Below, piece by piece: positions 1 through 10,967 of a stretch of DNA of 24,665 nucleotides (position 1 is the stretch's first letter; the number at the start of each line of letters is the position of its first letter). The notes beneath the pieces were generated by a model. It saw only the letters and a program-made list of their open reading frames with translations, was not told where the DNA came from and searched no databases. The DNA is from Cladosporium sp. IMV 00045 (taxonomy: Eukaryota > Ascomycota > Dothideomycetes > Cladosporiales > Cladosporiaceae): positions 1-24,665 of the forward strand of contig MSJI02000901.1 in NCBI GenBank assembly GCA_001931905.2, written 5' to 3'. A program made the translations under genes and the position numbers.

Positions 1-31
1 CTCTCGGGGTGTGTGTGGTGGGCTGGCGTAC

Positions 32-153
32 TCTCTGACGGCGAAGGTGGAGGGGGCCTTGACGGAGTACCAGTCCTTCTTCGCGAAGGGGTCGGTTCTC
101 TTCTTCAATCCCTTCTTGCCCTTGGACAATCTCTTGTTCTTGCCAACCGCCAT
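32..153 (-). CDS. rps1: 40S ribosomal protein eS1 (S3ae), first coding exon, partial
   Basis: This exon encodes the first 40 residues plus two bases of the 41st codon of a small-subunit ribosomal protein. The protein begins [20 protein letters not shown] and continues through [15 protein letters not shown], the conserved start of eS1 (yeast Rps1, animal S3a). The ATG is at 153 on the minus strand. The exon ends in a phase-2 donor (GTACGC, first base at 31), which would let the split codon read Asp and continue into the family's usual D-V-G-K. The rest of the gene lies off the left edge. eS1 sits on the solvent side of the 40S platform near the mRNA exit. A CACGTG box lies 214 bp upstream (367-372). 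Identity is very secure; the donor is inferred. Confidence 0.92.
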
Positions 154-1080
154 GTTCGCGATTCGGTAAGAAGCTGTAGATTAGTAGTGGTTGTCGGCGA
201 CGTCGTGTCAAGCGAAGTTTCGAAGGTCTGTGGCCTGGCTTCCTGAGAGTGAACTTGCCGCCAAGAACTGCTCTGGTCGAATTCACAAACACACACGGAA
301 GGTGCGCTCGGTCGCCAGCCAGATTTTGCCCGAGCGGGCCGCTCCGGATCTCTTAACTCTCTTTTGCACGTGACAGCGCTGCCTTTGAATATTTTCTGGA
401 CCAGCTTTCAAGTGATCTGAGGTGACCTCTCGAGATAATATCATTCACTCTGTTGTTCCCTGTCAGCCCGTAAGCTTCCATTCCATTCGCTTGGTCCACT
501 GAGACGTCACTTTGGTTCGACTTTGGTCACTCTCTTTGGTCTGTTTGAAAAGGAATATATCCGTCCTCGACTACAAAATTGTGTATCGGACTGGACGGTC
601 GGGGACACTACGTGTGACACGAGAGTCGCCACTGATTGTGCACATATTGCACTGCATCTCTTGAGATTTCTCGCCTTTTGCGACTCTATATCGCCTTTCC
701 TTGTGGACTGTTTCTCAACTGGTTTCCTCATCGCCTTAAACTATCAGCTTGCGCGTTGCACGACTGGGGACACCGTCTATGTGCTTGAGGTGAGCTATCG
801 ATGATTCTGCTTTGCATCGGATTACATCTCGTTGGATATTTCTTGGTCTGGCGACTACATACCTCTTCGAAACTCAATCAACAATCGTTTATCAATATTG
901 AACGCAATATTCAAAACACATGTCTCGTGAACCGTTCGTATTCATTTCCTCAATCCTTGCATCAATCGTTGCACAACCATTCTGATCGACCCTTCTGCCT
1001 CTTCTACATATCACGATGCCTCTGCTGCCTCTACCACTCTAGACGCTTTCCCCTGCTATTTGCAGTATACTTCCCAGTAT
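154..1080. other. Spacer between eS1 start and sugar-porter stop
   Basis: Both flanking genes are on the minus strand, so this is the promoter and leader of eS1 plus the 3' region of the transporter. It holds a CACGTGAC box at 367-374 and a GACGTCA motif at 503-509. A 113-codon ATG frame starts on the plus strand at 801, but it runs across the end of the transporter gene, shows no recognisable motif and looks accidental. I see no gene here. Confidence 0.6.
367..372. promoter_or_regulatory. CACGTG E-box upstream of eS1
   Basis: The sequence TGCACGTGAC lies 214 bp upstream of the eS1 start codon. CACGTGAC is the binding core of Cbf1-type bHLH factors, which are known regulators of ribosomal protein genes in some ascomycete yeasts. 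A similar TGCACGTG stands upstream of eL33 in this window. The site is visible; its function is inferred. Confidence 0.35.
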
Positions 1081-3445
1081 TTACACCTTGTCGCGCCTGC
1101 TATCAAGCGTATGATCCATATCATAAAGCGGCTCGAGCTTAGCGCCCTTCTGCTGCAGAACATATCTCTTGAACCACCACGGCGCAGCCTTACGGGTCTG
1201 ATAAGCGATGAACTTCTTGCCCGGCACGGCGAAAATGTAATCGAGTTCTTCGAGAGTCCTCTGCTTGGTCTCCGGCACGAAGAGGAAAATCATTACGAAC
1301 GCGCACACGTTCAGGCCGGCGTAGAAACCAAATGCACCTGCGTATCGAGTGTTAGCATGAGACATTTGATAGGTTGATCGCAAGGAATGATTTCAACGAA
1401 CCAGTTGGGGTGAAAGCAGCAAGAATGGCAGGGAATGAGATGGAGAGCACCGAAGCCCAGAAAAGACAGGTCGCCACGGCCCATCCCATGCCGACTTCAC
1501 GATGACTGAGAGGGAACACCTCGGCCGAGTAGGTAAACGGCACTGGGCCTTCACCAGGCGAGTAGAATGCGGCGAAGAGGTAGATGAAGAACGCTACCAA
1601 TCCCAAGTGTGCCGTACTGTCGTTGGGGATGTAGAAGCAGAAGCCAGCTGCGAGGAGAGTCCATGCCATGTTGGGGAAAGTGAACAGAAGCAGAGACCTG
1701 CGTCCAAAAGTGTCGATTGTCCAAATGGCCGGCTGGGAGTTGGATTAGCTTGTGTCTGCAATGGAGATTCCTTTCTACTTACCCATGCGAAGACAAAGTT
1801 CACCAGACCGAAACCGAACGAGGCGATAAGCGCATTACGTTCACTCGCACCTGCCTGTCTGAAAACAGTTGAGCTGTAGAACGCAATAATGTTGATACCT
1901 GTATTCCAATCAGAAAGCTGTAGCGGGTAGCACCTCGTCCAAATTGACTCACCACACATCTGCTGAGCAATCATAACGACGAAACTGGCCAGAGTTGCAC
2001 GGCGGACGCGAGGGATGGTAAAGAGCTGGCCGAATCGAGATAGGTAGTTGCTCTTGCCAACAATGCTTTCCTCAATCTGCAGTTGACAGTGAATGTAGTA
2101 TAGATCGCGAGCTGCCTGGATCGGGTGGTGTCGGAGACGAAGAAGAGATTTGTACGCCTTCTGGTAGCGGTTCTTCTTCATGTACCATCTCGGGCTCCTA
2201 TGGTCGACAAAGTTAGTACAGGATTGATGACACAAGCCTCTTGCAGGAGAACTTCTTCTACCAGTGACATTCGCTTGGTAGTACGCTGGAATACTTCACA
2301 GAGGGTGGACTTACTCAGGACAGAAGTAGATACCAACAGTCAAAGGAATGGCTGGAATGAAAGCTGAACCGATCTGGAGGCGCCACGCAATATCACCAAC
2401 CTGGTAGACCGCCAGGTTAGCGCAGAAACCCAAGAAGATTCCGAAGGCGGTCCACATCTGCCACGACATGACCAGGGCACCACGGATCTTGGCCGGAGAG
2501 TTCTCTGCGGCGAAGATAGGCACTGAGGAGCCCTTGAGGCCCATGCCGATGCCCATGAGAATGCGAGTGATGAAGAGTTGCTCCCAGCTCTGAGAAACCG
2601 CACCGCCGATGGGGGTCAAGAGACAGAAGATCGCGCTGATGAAGATTGTCTATAGGGTTGTCAGCAGTGATACAACCAAGGATGCTAACAACGATGGTTT
2701 ACTGACTCCGCGACGACCAAAGTAGAAGTTGCAAGGATCCGACAACCAGCAACCGATGAAAGCGCTATCAGAATGTCAGTAGCAGCACTTGATCGAAAGC
2801 ATATGAGGCATCCTACCTTCCGATATATGGGCCAGCATTGACAAGACCAACGAGCCAACTATCACGCACTTGGTTGGGGGCGCCTTCAGTTTCGCCCTCT
2901 CCAATGCCGAATTCCTGGGAGGTCGTGTCAGCCAGCAGTTCCTCGCGGAAAGATCGTTCATTGACATACGACTGGGAAACTAAGGTTAGCACCATTGGAA
3001 CCAGTCTGGTCCCAGCCCTGAACCGCGGCACCGATAGAGCACACAATGATGGTGAAGTAGAGCGCAATAGGGTGCTTCCACTTGTGAGCAGCCTCGAAGC
3101 GTAGCGCTTCACGCTCATCGTTCTGAAGGGTTTCGACGGCTTCGAAGTTGGTTGGATCCTGTGCGATCAAGGCGCCTCTTTTGACGAGATCGGTATACTC
3201 TACGAGGTCTTTGTCATTGCAGAAGACCTCGACATCGTGCATGAGATCATTGAAGGAGATGTCCGCCAAAGGGTTGGAGACTCTTAGCTTGTGGGTCAGC
3301 GCTGTGCTTGGTAGATAGGGTCTGTTGCTTGCATTGAGAAGACTCACTTGGCATCCAAGTTCTTGTTCAGGTTGATGTCCGCAACAGAGCTGCTACGAAC
3401 TGCCTCCTCCTTCTGAATGATATCGTTGGAATCTTTGTCCGACAT
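1081..3445 (-). CDS. Sugar-porter family MFS transporter (616 aa, nine exons)
   Basis: This is a 12-helix H+-coupled or facilitative sugar/polyol transporter of the plasma membrane. Exons on the minus strand are 3348-3445, 2970-3282, 2914-2817, 2764-2707, 2649-2315, 2197-1953, 1898-1783, 1732-1402 and 1337-1081. All join in frame to give 616 residues. Sugar-porter signatures appear in order: FGRRG after helix 2 (about 185-189), PESPRW at 300-305, [12 protein letters not shown] near 378-390, DTFGRRS near 428-434, and PETK followed by a long cytosolic tail. The first ~105 residues are hydrophilic, longer than in typical hexose transporters. The segment [15 protein letters not shown] at the end of helix 1 marks a fungal clade whose substrate I cannot assign from sequence. 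Hexose, polyol and inositol are all possible. Intron 1 uses a CTAAG acceptor. CreA-like sites stand upstream. Confidence 0.92.
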
Positions 3446-4467
3446 GGCTAACACACGAGAGTCGAGCTATACACTGTAGAACGACGGAGGAATGAAGACC
3501 TGCAACAGAGCCCTTGCTGCGCACATGATGCTCTCTCATATATATATGTCGACAACAGCTCGTCCCGCGCCTTACCAATATCGGCACTGATGACCCAGTG
3601 ATTGACTTCCAAGAATCTTAGTCACCCTCCCTTCGCATATCCTATGGAGTGGGACTGGGGCCCCAGCAGCGTTTCGGGGTGCCCATGGGGGTCTTACGTT
3701 GCACTGTTGCACATGCTCCCGTTGCTACGTGATGGGGTGGCGTCCTTGGCCTCAGCGGCATCAAGCATACGGCCGCGCAAACCCAGCGATAGTCACGGCT
3801 GCTTTGTTGTGCTTCGCTGCAGGCCAAGTGGAGGTCGTCCAAGAAGCTAAGACAATCGGCATTCCAGTGGGTGAAGGTGGTCCAGGCTGAGGCGCAAAAG
3901 CGCGATTATTTGCAAGAGGCGGACATCGCCGACACTCTTCGTCGTTCACCAATGCAGCAGTGCCACGAGCAGCCGGTGTAGTAATATACGAGCGCATGAC
4001 AGGATCTCTTGATATGAGAGCCAGTCAACCAAAAGCCCCAGCATAGGATAAGCCGCCCGGCGCGTTGTTTCCTATGGATATTATGGTATAGACGATGCTC
4101 ACTACCGGCAAGCGATTGACAAGCGTCTATCAAGCTGATCAACGCACCCCCGCGTGCCAATGCACGCCGAGCCTCACAAGTCAAACTAACAGACTCGACA
4201 GAGTTGAAGAGAGGGTCAACCTGCTGAGATGGCGGGAAAAGGGACTTGTCAGAAAGAGGAATGCCGGAAATTGATTGCATTATTGTTGAATTGAGGCCGC
4301 CAGCAAGGCTAGTAAAAAGCGGCAGGGCCAGCCATGTGTGGAGTATGCCGACGGTCTCGAACATATATCATCGCAAGACTGTAACGCAACACGGCACAGA
4401 ACCATCAGCCCTTTCCCTCTAGAGCATCGAATGAAGAATCCTCTCTATCAACGCAAAACCCGTTTGT
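3446..4467. other. Spacer upstream of the sugar porter
   Basis: This 1 kb stretch holds the sugar-porter promoter and the 3' region of the DDT-WHIM gene. It includes a palindromic pair of CreA-like sites at 3655-3666 and a single one at 3828-3833. A 152-codon ATG frame on the minus strand (4364-3906) begins with a hydrophobic, signal-peptide-like stretch (LHTWLALPLFTSLAGG). It has no recognisable domain and no codon bias, and I do not call it a gene. Confidence 0.55.
3655..3666. promoter_or_regulatory. Palindromic double CreA/Mig1-like site
   Basis: CTGGGGCCCCAG is a perfect 12-bp palindrome made of two abutting SYGGRG sites in opposite orientation. It lies 210 bp upstream of the sugar-porter ATG. 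SYGGRG is the consensus of the carbon catabolite repressor CreA/Cre1, which acts best on paired sites. A further GTGGAG match is at 3828-3833. Glucose repression of this transporter is an inference. Confidence 0.45.
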
Positions 4468-6376
4468 TTACGCAGCGATCGGAGGCGCCTCTTCTGTACC
4501 ATCCGCAGCAACGCCGTTCGCCTGTGGTTTCCCGTTCGTTTTCAATGTGATCACCAAACTCCTTTGCTCGCCGTTCTCGTCTTCACCTTCACCTTCACCC
4601 TCCTCGTCCTTTACTCCGTCGTCCTCATCGTCAGCGTCCGGCATGTTGTCGTCGTCTTCATCCTCGTCGTTAGCCTGACTATCCCACTCCTCCCCCGACG
4701 GTGCATCATCGCTCAAGTCACCTAGTGATCCTTCGTCTTCATCGTCGCCACCAAGTCGCTTCCTCTTCTTTAGGCTGCTTTCGCCATTGACTGCTCCTCT
4801 AGAGGCACGAGGTGCTCTCGCCCCAGCCCTGACAGGTTGCTCACTGTCACTACCCTCTCTGTTCTCGCCAAAAGACTGCTCATCCGGGCTTGCAACCTGC
4901 GTGCTGAGCATGCTAGCACCATACTCTCCACCTTGCCTTGGCCTGACCTGTCTACCGCTTGCCGTGTATTGAGGTCCAATGTCGGCCGGTGTGCTACGTC
5001 CGGATTGGCGAGCCGAGCGACGATTCGAAGTGGCGTCAGAGAAAGTCTGGGTGTCGTCTTCGTCTTCATTGTCGCCATCGTCGAAGGTATAACGCATTCG
5101 CTTGCCTCGGGTTCGTCCTTCATAGAGAGAGAATCCAGGTTCAGGCCGAGCGAAGGCTGCGCGGCGCGCTTGTCGGTATTCGCGACGGCGTCGTTTCTGT
5201 CCTTTGTGTTAGTCTCATGATCCATGCGTGAACTTGGCGCTGCAATATCACGTACCTCTTCACCTGCTTCAAAGCGGCTGATGGCGTTTACCATGCGCCC
5301 ACTCAGCGTCCTTGCTGCCTGAGAGCCGTCCTCTTGTTCGAGCTTGTTCGCGAGCGTTCTGATTTCCTCAATGTTTCCTCCCATGCTATACCATTGCGCA
5401 TTGCGGGTGTATCGGTGGTTCTCGCGGTAGACTCGGAAGTTGGTGTCGTCTTGACCCTCGATCAAAAAGTACCGTCTCTTGTCGCCGTCCCTTCCCCATG
5501 GCTGTACTGATAAAGGCTGGTTTTCGTCGTCGGCGTGTCGGTTCTGCTTGTAGGATTCGCGGAGTTTTGTGGAGATTTCGTCGGAGGAAGAGAGTGACCA
5601 CATGATCAGCGTGCGAAGGAGATTGAGCTAACAGGCTATGTTAGTTTTGTGTCCACGCGATATTATGAAGCAGGTTGATTGCGTACTCTTTTCTCTGGGG
5701 ACATATTGTTGAAATCTTGTCCGCCGTGCAGCGGATTGACGCCCTGCCATTTGTGAGGCCATTGCGGTTTGTGGGTTGAAACGGCCTCTTCGAGCGCGCG
5801 ACCATAGTGACCGTGCCTATAAGATGTCAATGAGTGTTCCAAAATAAGCAAGGCGATCGTTCCGGTCTTATAGGCCGGGAACCAAACCCCCTAAGCAAGG
5901 GTATTCAACATACTCGACGGGTTTCTTCCTGTTCAGCACCAAGCCCAGCAATGCGCATAATGTCCCTTCCACCTCCCTGGTCGGCAACCCTTCTTGTACG
6001 CCTCTCTCCAAGTCTTGAGGTCCAACGTGGGCAAGTTTTGGGGGAAAGTGGTCGGAAAATCGCGATCGGAACATGACAATGAACTGCGGGCCAAAAAGTT
6101 AGCGACCGTCCGGCACGATTGCAACATGCGCGTCACGAGCGCGCAAGAGCGCGCCATTTCGCGTCTTTGCGATCCTGTACTCACGGCAATGTCTGGGTTA
6201 TCGGCTAGAGTCTCCTCATGGGGTGGTGAAGGTGCTTTCTTGGGTCGCGGAGGAGAGGCCTTGGGCGGAGGCGCGGCGACCTTGGTGGCCTTCTTTGCTT
6301 TCTGGAATATGGGCGCGAGTTTCTTCACCTCCTCCTCAGGCGCGGATGAGAGTCCGCTGCTATCAGAGTCAGACAT
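4468..6376 (-). CDS. DDT-WHIM domain chromatin protein, CECR2/RSF1-like (530 aa)
   Basis: Five exons (6376-6185, 6083-5914, 5816-5687, 5627-5256, 5196-4468) join in frame to 530 residues. Residues 1-64 are Ser/Pro/Lys-rich. Residues about 65-125 (starting FIVMFRSRFSDHFP) fit a DDT-like helical bundle. Next come HKWQGVNPL and the helix SPEKRLNLLRTLIMW (about 160-175), which fits WHIM1. The segment QPWGRDGDKRRYFLIEG followed by FRVYREN fits WHIM2/3. This order matches my memory of the accessory subunits of ISWI-type remodellers such as CECR2 and RSF1. A basic patch (KRRRREYRQARRAA, at the exon 4/5 joint) precedes a low-complexity tail with long Asp/Glu runs (about 415-510), suggestive of histone or nucleosome binding. 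Fungal orthologues are, to my knowledge, uncharacterised. It may instead act with another remodeller. The gene model is firm; the function is inferred. Confidence 0.82.
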
Positions 6377-7659
6377 CCTTGCTGTTGTGGTGTGGTAGTG
6401 GTGGTGATGTTTTGTTTGGCAAGGGTGGAAGAGCGTGTCTGATGTTTCGCGATGAGAGGCGGCTTCGAAAGTGCAGCAGCAGCGAACGGACGTCACTGCG
6501 AGAGATTATTGGGTGGAAACGGTCGCAAAGGAGGGACAGGAGGCTAAGCAGAAACAGGAGCGCATTGTGGCATGTAACGGTGAATGTAAATGATTACTTG
6601 CTATTTGACATGCTATCTAATTCAGGAATGGATTATAGCTGCTTTGTCACGTATTTGTTGATAATCAATACCAATGCATCAGGCTGAAAGAAGATTTTTG
6701 TAGAAGTTGCGACCACTCACGATCACAAAGGCCGTGACCCTACTAGAAGCCCCTCTGCGACAGCCAAACATTTCCCGTGAAATGTTTGTTCCATTTTATA
6801 TACACGCACTCAGGCGACGACATCAATGATGTTTCATGATCAACAACCGTAGATTCAATTATCAATCGAACTCAGGAGCCTTGTCGCGTCAATCAAAGCC
6901 ATGAAAACATATAGCTAGTTATTTGCCATCAGGCCCAGTAAGCAGCAAGCATGAGTGATATAAGATAACCTGCGCTTTCTAGGGGTCCCTTACAAGCAAG
7001 AAGTTCATCAACAATCAGTGGCTTCCAGACATTGCGCATCCGAGAGACTCTCTAAAGAAAAATCCTATGGGAAGTGGTGTATAGCATGACCAGTGGCTAG
7101 GTAACTTAGTGATGCGATCGAAAGAACGCTGGACGATGGACAAGACCAGTCATGCTGCCCTAGACTTCTTGCATCCTAGATGGAAAGCCATGCTCGGATC
7201 CAGCTGATGGCTGATTAACGAGTTTAGACGATGGCAGAAGTCAATAAGGCTACCACATTGCTCAATTGTAGTAAGTCCCTCCAAAGGTAGTGTCGCCTCC
7301 GCTCACGAGGGTGGTCGTGTTGTGCCATACGCATGGCCAGATCGCTCCAGATACTGCATGCTGCCTACAATTGCCAAGCATCAGGCAAGTGAATGCATAT
7401 CCAAAACATCACAGCGCCGTAAATATCCAGGTGATCAGACGAGTCCGGCGGCGTCTCGGGTGTCGATAGAAAGTGACGATGTCAGCGCGCGTTGTTGTTC
7501 GCCCCAAGTCAGAGACGAAACATTGGCGCTAAAAGCGGGCTGGTCCGCTCAAACGCCAAGCGCACCGCGACTCTTCAATTCTGTCTGCCCGTGGGCTTCA
7601 CATCAAGTTGGAACCCAAGCGACTTCGAGAATACCCACGATCCCCGGTACAGCTTCAAG
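6377..7659. other. Divergent spacer between DDT-WHIM gene and uL2
   Basis: This 1.3 kb stretch separates two divergently transcribed genes and should hold both promoters. It contains a GACGTCA motif at 6489-6495, 113 bp from the DDT-WHIM start, and a strong inverted repeat at 6765-6788. I see no gene in it. Frames that run into the uL2 start lack an upstream ATG in the uL2 frame. Confidence 0.6.
6765..6788. repeat. Perfect inverted repeat, 10-bp arms
   Basis: The left arm CAAACATTTC (6765-6774) and right arm GAAATGTTTG (6779-6788) are exact reverse complements around a 4-base spacer CCGT. It lies about 390 bp from the DDT-WHIM start and 870 bp from the uL2 start. Such a dyad could bind a dimeric regulator or form a hairpin in a transcript. 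No function is known to me. Confidence 0.5.
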
Positions 7660-8645
7660 ATGGTATGCACCGCCCGCAAGAACAATACAATGGAATGCGA
7701 AGAGACGGAATGGGAAATGCTGACGAGCGCAGGGTCGTGTCATTCGCAACCAGAGGAAGGGCCGTGGCTCTATCTTCACTGCCAACACCAGTACGAAAAA
7801 ATCCTCCACCACACTGCACGAGATCGCATACCACCTCCGAGCGCCATACTAACATGTTTGCGAAGGGCTTAACAAGGCGCCTGCGCAGTTCCGCACCCTC
7901 GACTTCGCCGAGCGTCATGGCTACATCCGTGGTGTCGTGAAGGAGATCATCCACGACCCTGGCCGTGGCGCGCCTCTGGCCAAGGTCCAGTTCCGCGACC
8001 CCTACCGCTACAAGCTGCACACCGAGACCTTCATCGCAAACGAGGGTCTTTACACCGGCCAGTTCGTCTACGCCGGCAAGAACGCCGCCCTCACCATCGG
8101 CAACATCCTCCCCCTCGGCTCCGTCCCTGAGGGTACCGTCGTCACCAACGTTGAGGAGAAGATGGGCGACCGTGGCAGCCTTGGCCGCACCTCTGGTAAC
8201 TACGTTACCGTCATCGGCCACAACCCGGATGAGGGCAAGACCCGCATCAAGCTGCCTTCCGGCGCCAAGAAGGTCGTCAAGAGCACCGTCCGTGGCATGA
8301 TCGGCATTGTCGCCGGTGGTGGACGTACCGACAAGCCTCTGCTCAGTACGTTTCCCTGGACTTGAAAAAGAATCGGAGAGAAGGGAAAAAGAAAAAGGAC
8401 ATTTACTAACATATACAACAGAGGCTTCCCGCGCCAAGCACAAGTTCGCCGTCAAGCGCAACTCTTGGCCCAAGACTCGTGGTGTTGCCATGAACCCCGT
8501 GGACCACCCTCACGGTGGTGGTAACCACCAGCATATCGGTAAGGCCTCGACCATCTCTCGCGAGGCTGCCTCCGGTCAAAAGGCCGGTCTCATCGCTGCC
8601 CGCAGGACTGGTCTGCTCCGCGGTACCCAGAAGACCAAGGACTAG
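7660..8645 (+). CDS. rpl2: 60S ribosomal protein uL2 (L2/L8), 254 aa
   Basis: uL2 sits at the peptidyl transferase centre of the 60S subunit and is needed for subunit joining and peptide bond formation. Exons are 7660-7662 (the ATG alone), 7733-7790, 7866-8345 and 8422-8645, giving 254 residues, the same length as yeast L2. The start reads [20 protein letters not shown], and the conserved loop [17 protein letters not shown] (about 204-220) carries the functionally essential histidines. All four exons join in frame with donors GTATGC, GTACGA and GTACGT. The ATG-only exon was chosen because CTGAC...GCAG ends immediately before the Gly2 codon and AAG-ATG-GTATGC is the nearest matching donor. Codon third positions are strongly C-rich, as expected for a highly expressed gene. 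Confidence 0.97.
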
Positions 8646-10967
8646 ATTCGTGCGTAGTAGTGGAGTTGCTTGGGTGGTTATGGGCTTCATCGGCAATGTT
8701 TTCGTCTTCGGCAGCATCTGTAGCGTAGCGAAAAATGCAGAAAGCTGTTCAAGAAGAAAAGATACCAAAAATCCTTGAGTCTACTCGAGGGATTGCAAAC
8801 GATGCAATTTGGGATAACAACTGGGAACCTAGCAAAGGTGTTTCGCATAGGCGCTCTCACTCTTGCGTAAGGACTCTTGCTCCCAGCGACGTAGTTACAC
8901 GAAAAAGTATACCCAGCACAGTACCTACTCAAGTGCCTTTTTCATCTTGTCAATTCAGTTCGATTCCCGCTTTTCAACTGCAGTATTACTGATGGTGCCT
9001 CCGATTATGTTCCTGCACGCTTAGGCGAAATATCCATCAACAGGCACTGATCCTACATGGTCAGTCTGTCAAAAATGACAATCACGATCCGACTGCCTTA
9101 CCTCAACGGCGCACGTCACAATCTGACCGACCGCCAGTCTCGGTAGCTCCTTACAAGATCCCTTGCAGTGCGTTATATCAACAAGGCGTGCTGATGCCCC
9201 AAGAACCCTCACGACCTGCGTCCACTTAACAAACGTGCACCAACACTGCCAGCTCAATGCTTGTATACGGTTCGTAATCATGTGAGGAACATTCAGCAGC
9301 CACGAATAGTCGTCAACAGTCTGCGATTGCGCGCGCCCTCGTGCCATTTTTTTTTTGAGTCTTTCTTAATGAGAGATGCCCATGACTGACCAAGTACGGT
9401 CTAGGTGTACCCATAGCTCCTGGAAGTCTCGCTTTGTGCCTGGGTCTATCAGTAACACCAATTGAACTTTTCCTTGTGCCAAGACTCGCACGTTGAAGGC
9501 TGGTACGTATGGAGGATGGAGTCGACGAGACGGTGGCACAAGGTATAACGACACCTAAAGACGTTTATTCTTCGCACGTCTGGATCCGTCATACCTGGGC
9601 TCCATAGGGAACTTTCTTGATGTATCGGTGTTACTGCAAAGGTGATCATAGATAGATGGGTCTGGCAAACATCAAAAAGCGGTCTTGGAATTCATTTATC
9701 ATTATTCCAAAGAGGCGAGCAAGGCAGCTCAAATGCGGATCAACCACAAGTTGTTACTGAGTACGATACACTCACCTGCAATAATCTCATCCTGCCCTAT
9801 TTTTTCTCATCGGAGTGCATTCCAGATGATCAGATCATGACAGCGTTGCCGCGCGTGTGATCTGCGTGCAGCCCTCTGAGGTCGGTTCATTCTGTCACTT
9901 TGTGATTGGCAGTGAAAGTCGGCCGTGGTAAGTGCGGTGGCTCGGAGGATGCGTGTTGCTTGCTGTAAGTTGATCGGACGGTCGAAATACAAAGGTACAG
10001 AGCTATACCTGCTAGAGTTCGGAATATGCCATTTGAGGCCAGTTGATACTTTCTCGGTCCAATATTAAGGCAAGTTGTAGAGTTCTGTCAGATTACAAGC
10101 TAGGCGGGATATGACCTGAAGACGGGCATCTGCCAGAATGAAAGCCACCACAACGCTTTTCGGGCTATCATGAATATGCCATAGTCTCCAAGTTGACGAG
10201 GTTCTAGAAGAACAAACTCACTCTTTTCGTGTCGTGTGGGTAGCGGCGAGACTGCATACCTCTTAGAGTTTGGGCTAGACGCATTCAACGGCGGCTGTGG
10301 AGACCCCCAATCCTAAGAATAAACTTGAAACACAACAGACGAAACCCGTTACGACGCCTACGACATGTGGTTGACGGGTGAGTGTTGTTTGATGGCACGG
10401 TGATCTGGCTTCTGGCCCCGGAGGCGGCTGATCAAGGTTGGAGTGAAGGGAATGAGGCAGGCAGGTCAGTTAATGGCAGTTCTGGCCCCTGTCTGGGTAC
10501 AGGTACGTGGCGCTGCACCTGCATTAACGTTATCGTCAAGGCGCTGTGAGCAAGGCGAGCATCACCAATAACCCTTGCTATTGTCGACGCTGATTGCGCG
10601 GAAGAGGGGTAAAGTGAGGCCAGGTATGATTCTGCTCACTCCAACATGCGGCATCTCGCCTATACTGCTTCGCGCCTCTTGCGAGAGGCGAGATCAAGCG
10701 CCCGAGCTCGCCGAACACTCCCTTTGCTTCTTTGCCTGTGCACTCTCTTTCTCTGTTGCCGGCGTCTTGGGAGTGACGTGCCGTATAGTATCTGACCTTC
10801 CTTGTTCCCAGTTCCCCTCTCCCTCTCTCCTTGGTCTCTTCTTCTCCTTCTATTTTCTCTCACTCACGACACTGCTGGTGCACGTGCTCGACTTGTTTGC
10901 ACTCTGTGCTACCATCTACCCCAATTCACACCACACCATCTCGCTTATCTGATATCCACTAAAAACC
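8646..10967. other. 2.3 kb stretch without a convincing gene
   Basis: This lies between the uL2 stop and the BAR start. Open frames are short (under about 130 codons), lack codon bias and show no known domain. From about 10570 onward it looks like the BAR promoter and leader. There is a pyrimidine-rich tract at about 10795-10865, nested inverted repeats at 10653-10694, CACGTG at 10881-10886 and no ATG from 10648 to the start codon. The remainder (8700-10500) shows nothing I can name. A non-coding RNA or an orphan gene cannot be excluded. Confidence 0.5.
10653..10694 (+). repeat. Nested, mutually exclusive inverted repeats in BAR leader region
   Basis: The outer arms ATCTCGCC (10653-10660) and GGCGAGAT (10687-10694) are exact complements. 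The inner arms CGCCTCT (10673-10679) and AGAGGCG (10684-10690) form a tight stem with a 4-base loop. The right arms overlap, so only one stem can form at a time. It lies 274-315 bp upstream of the BAR start codon in an ATG-free stretch that may be transcribed. A regulatory role is inference. Confidence 0.4.

Noticed and set aside
3906..4364. 152-codon minus-strand frame with a signal-peptide-like start
   Set aside because: No codon bias, odd Trp/Cys/Tyr-rich end and no domain. It lies in the promoter and 3' region between two genes.
8950..8970. AGTTCGATTCC resembling a tRNA B-box
   Set aside because: No upstream A-box or anticodon stem at the right distance.
10015..10280. Two similar segments on the minus strand (AACTCTA..AGGTAT and GAATATGCCAT repeats)
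   Set aside because: Similarity is confined to about 11-13 bases and does not extend, so a duplicated element is not supported.
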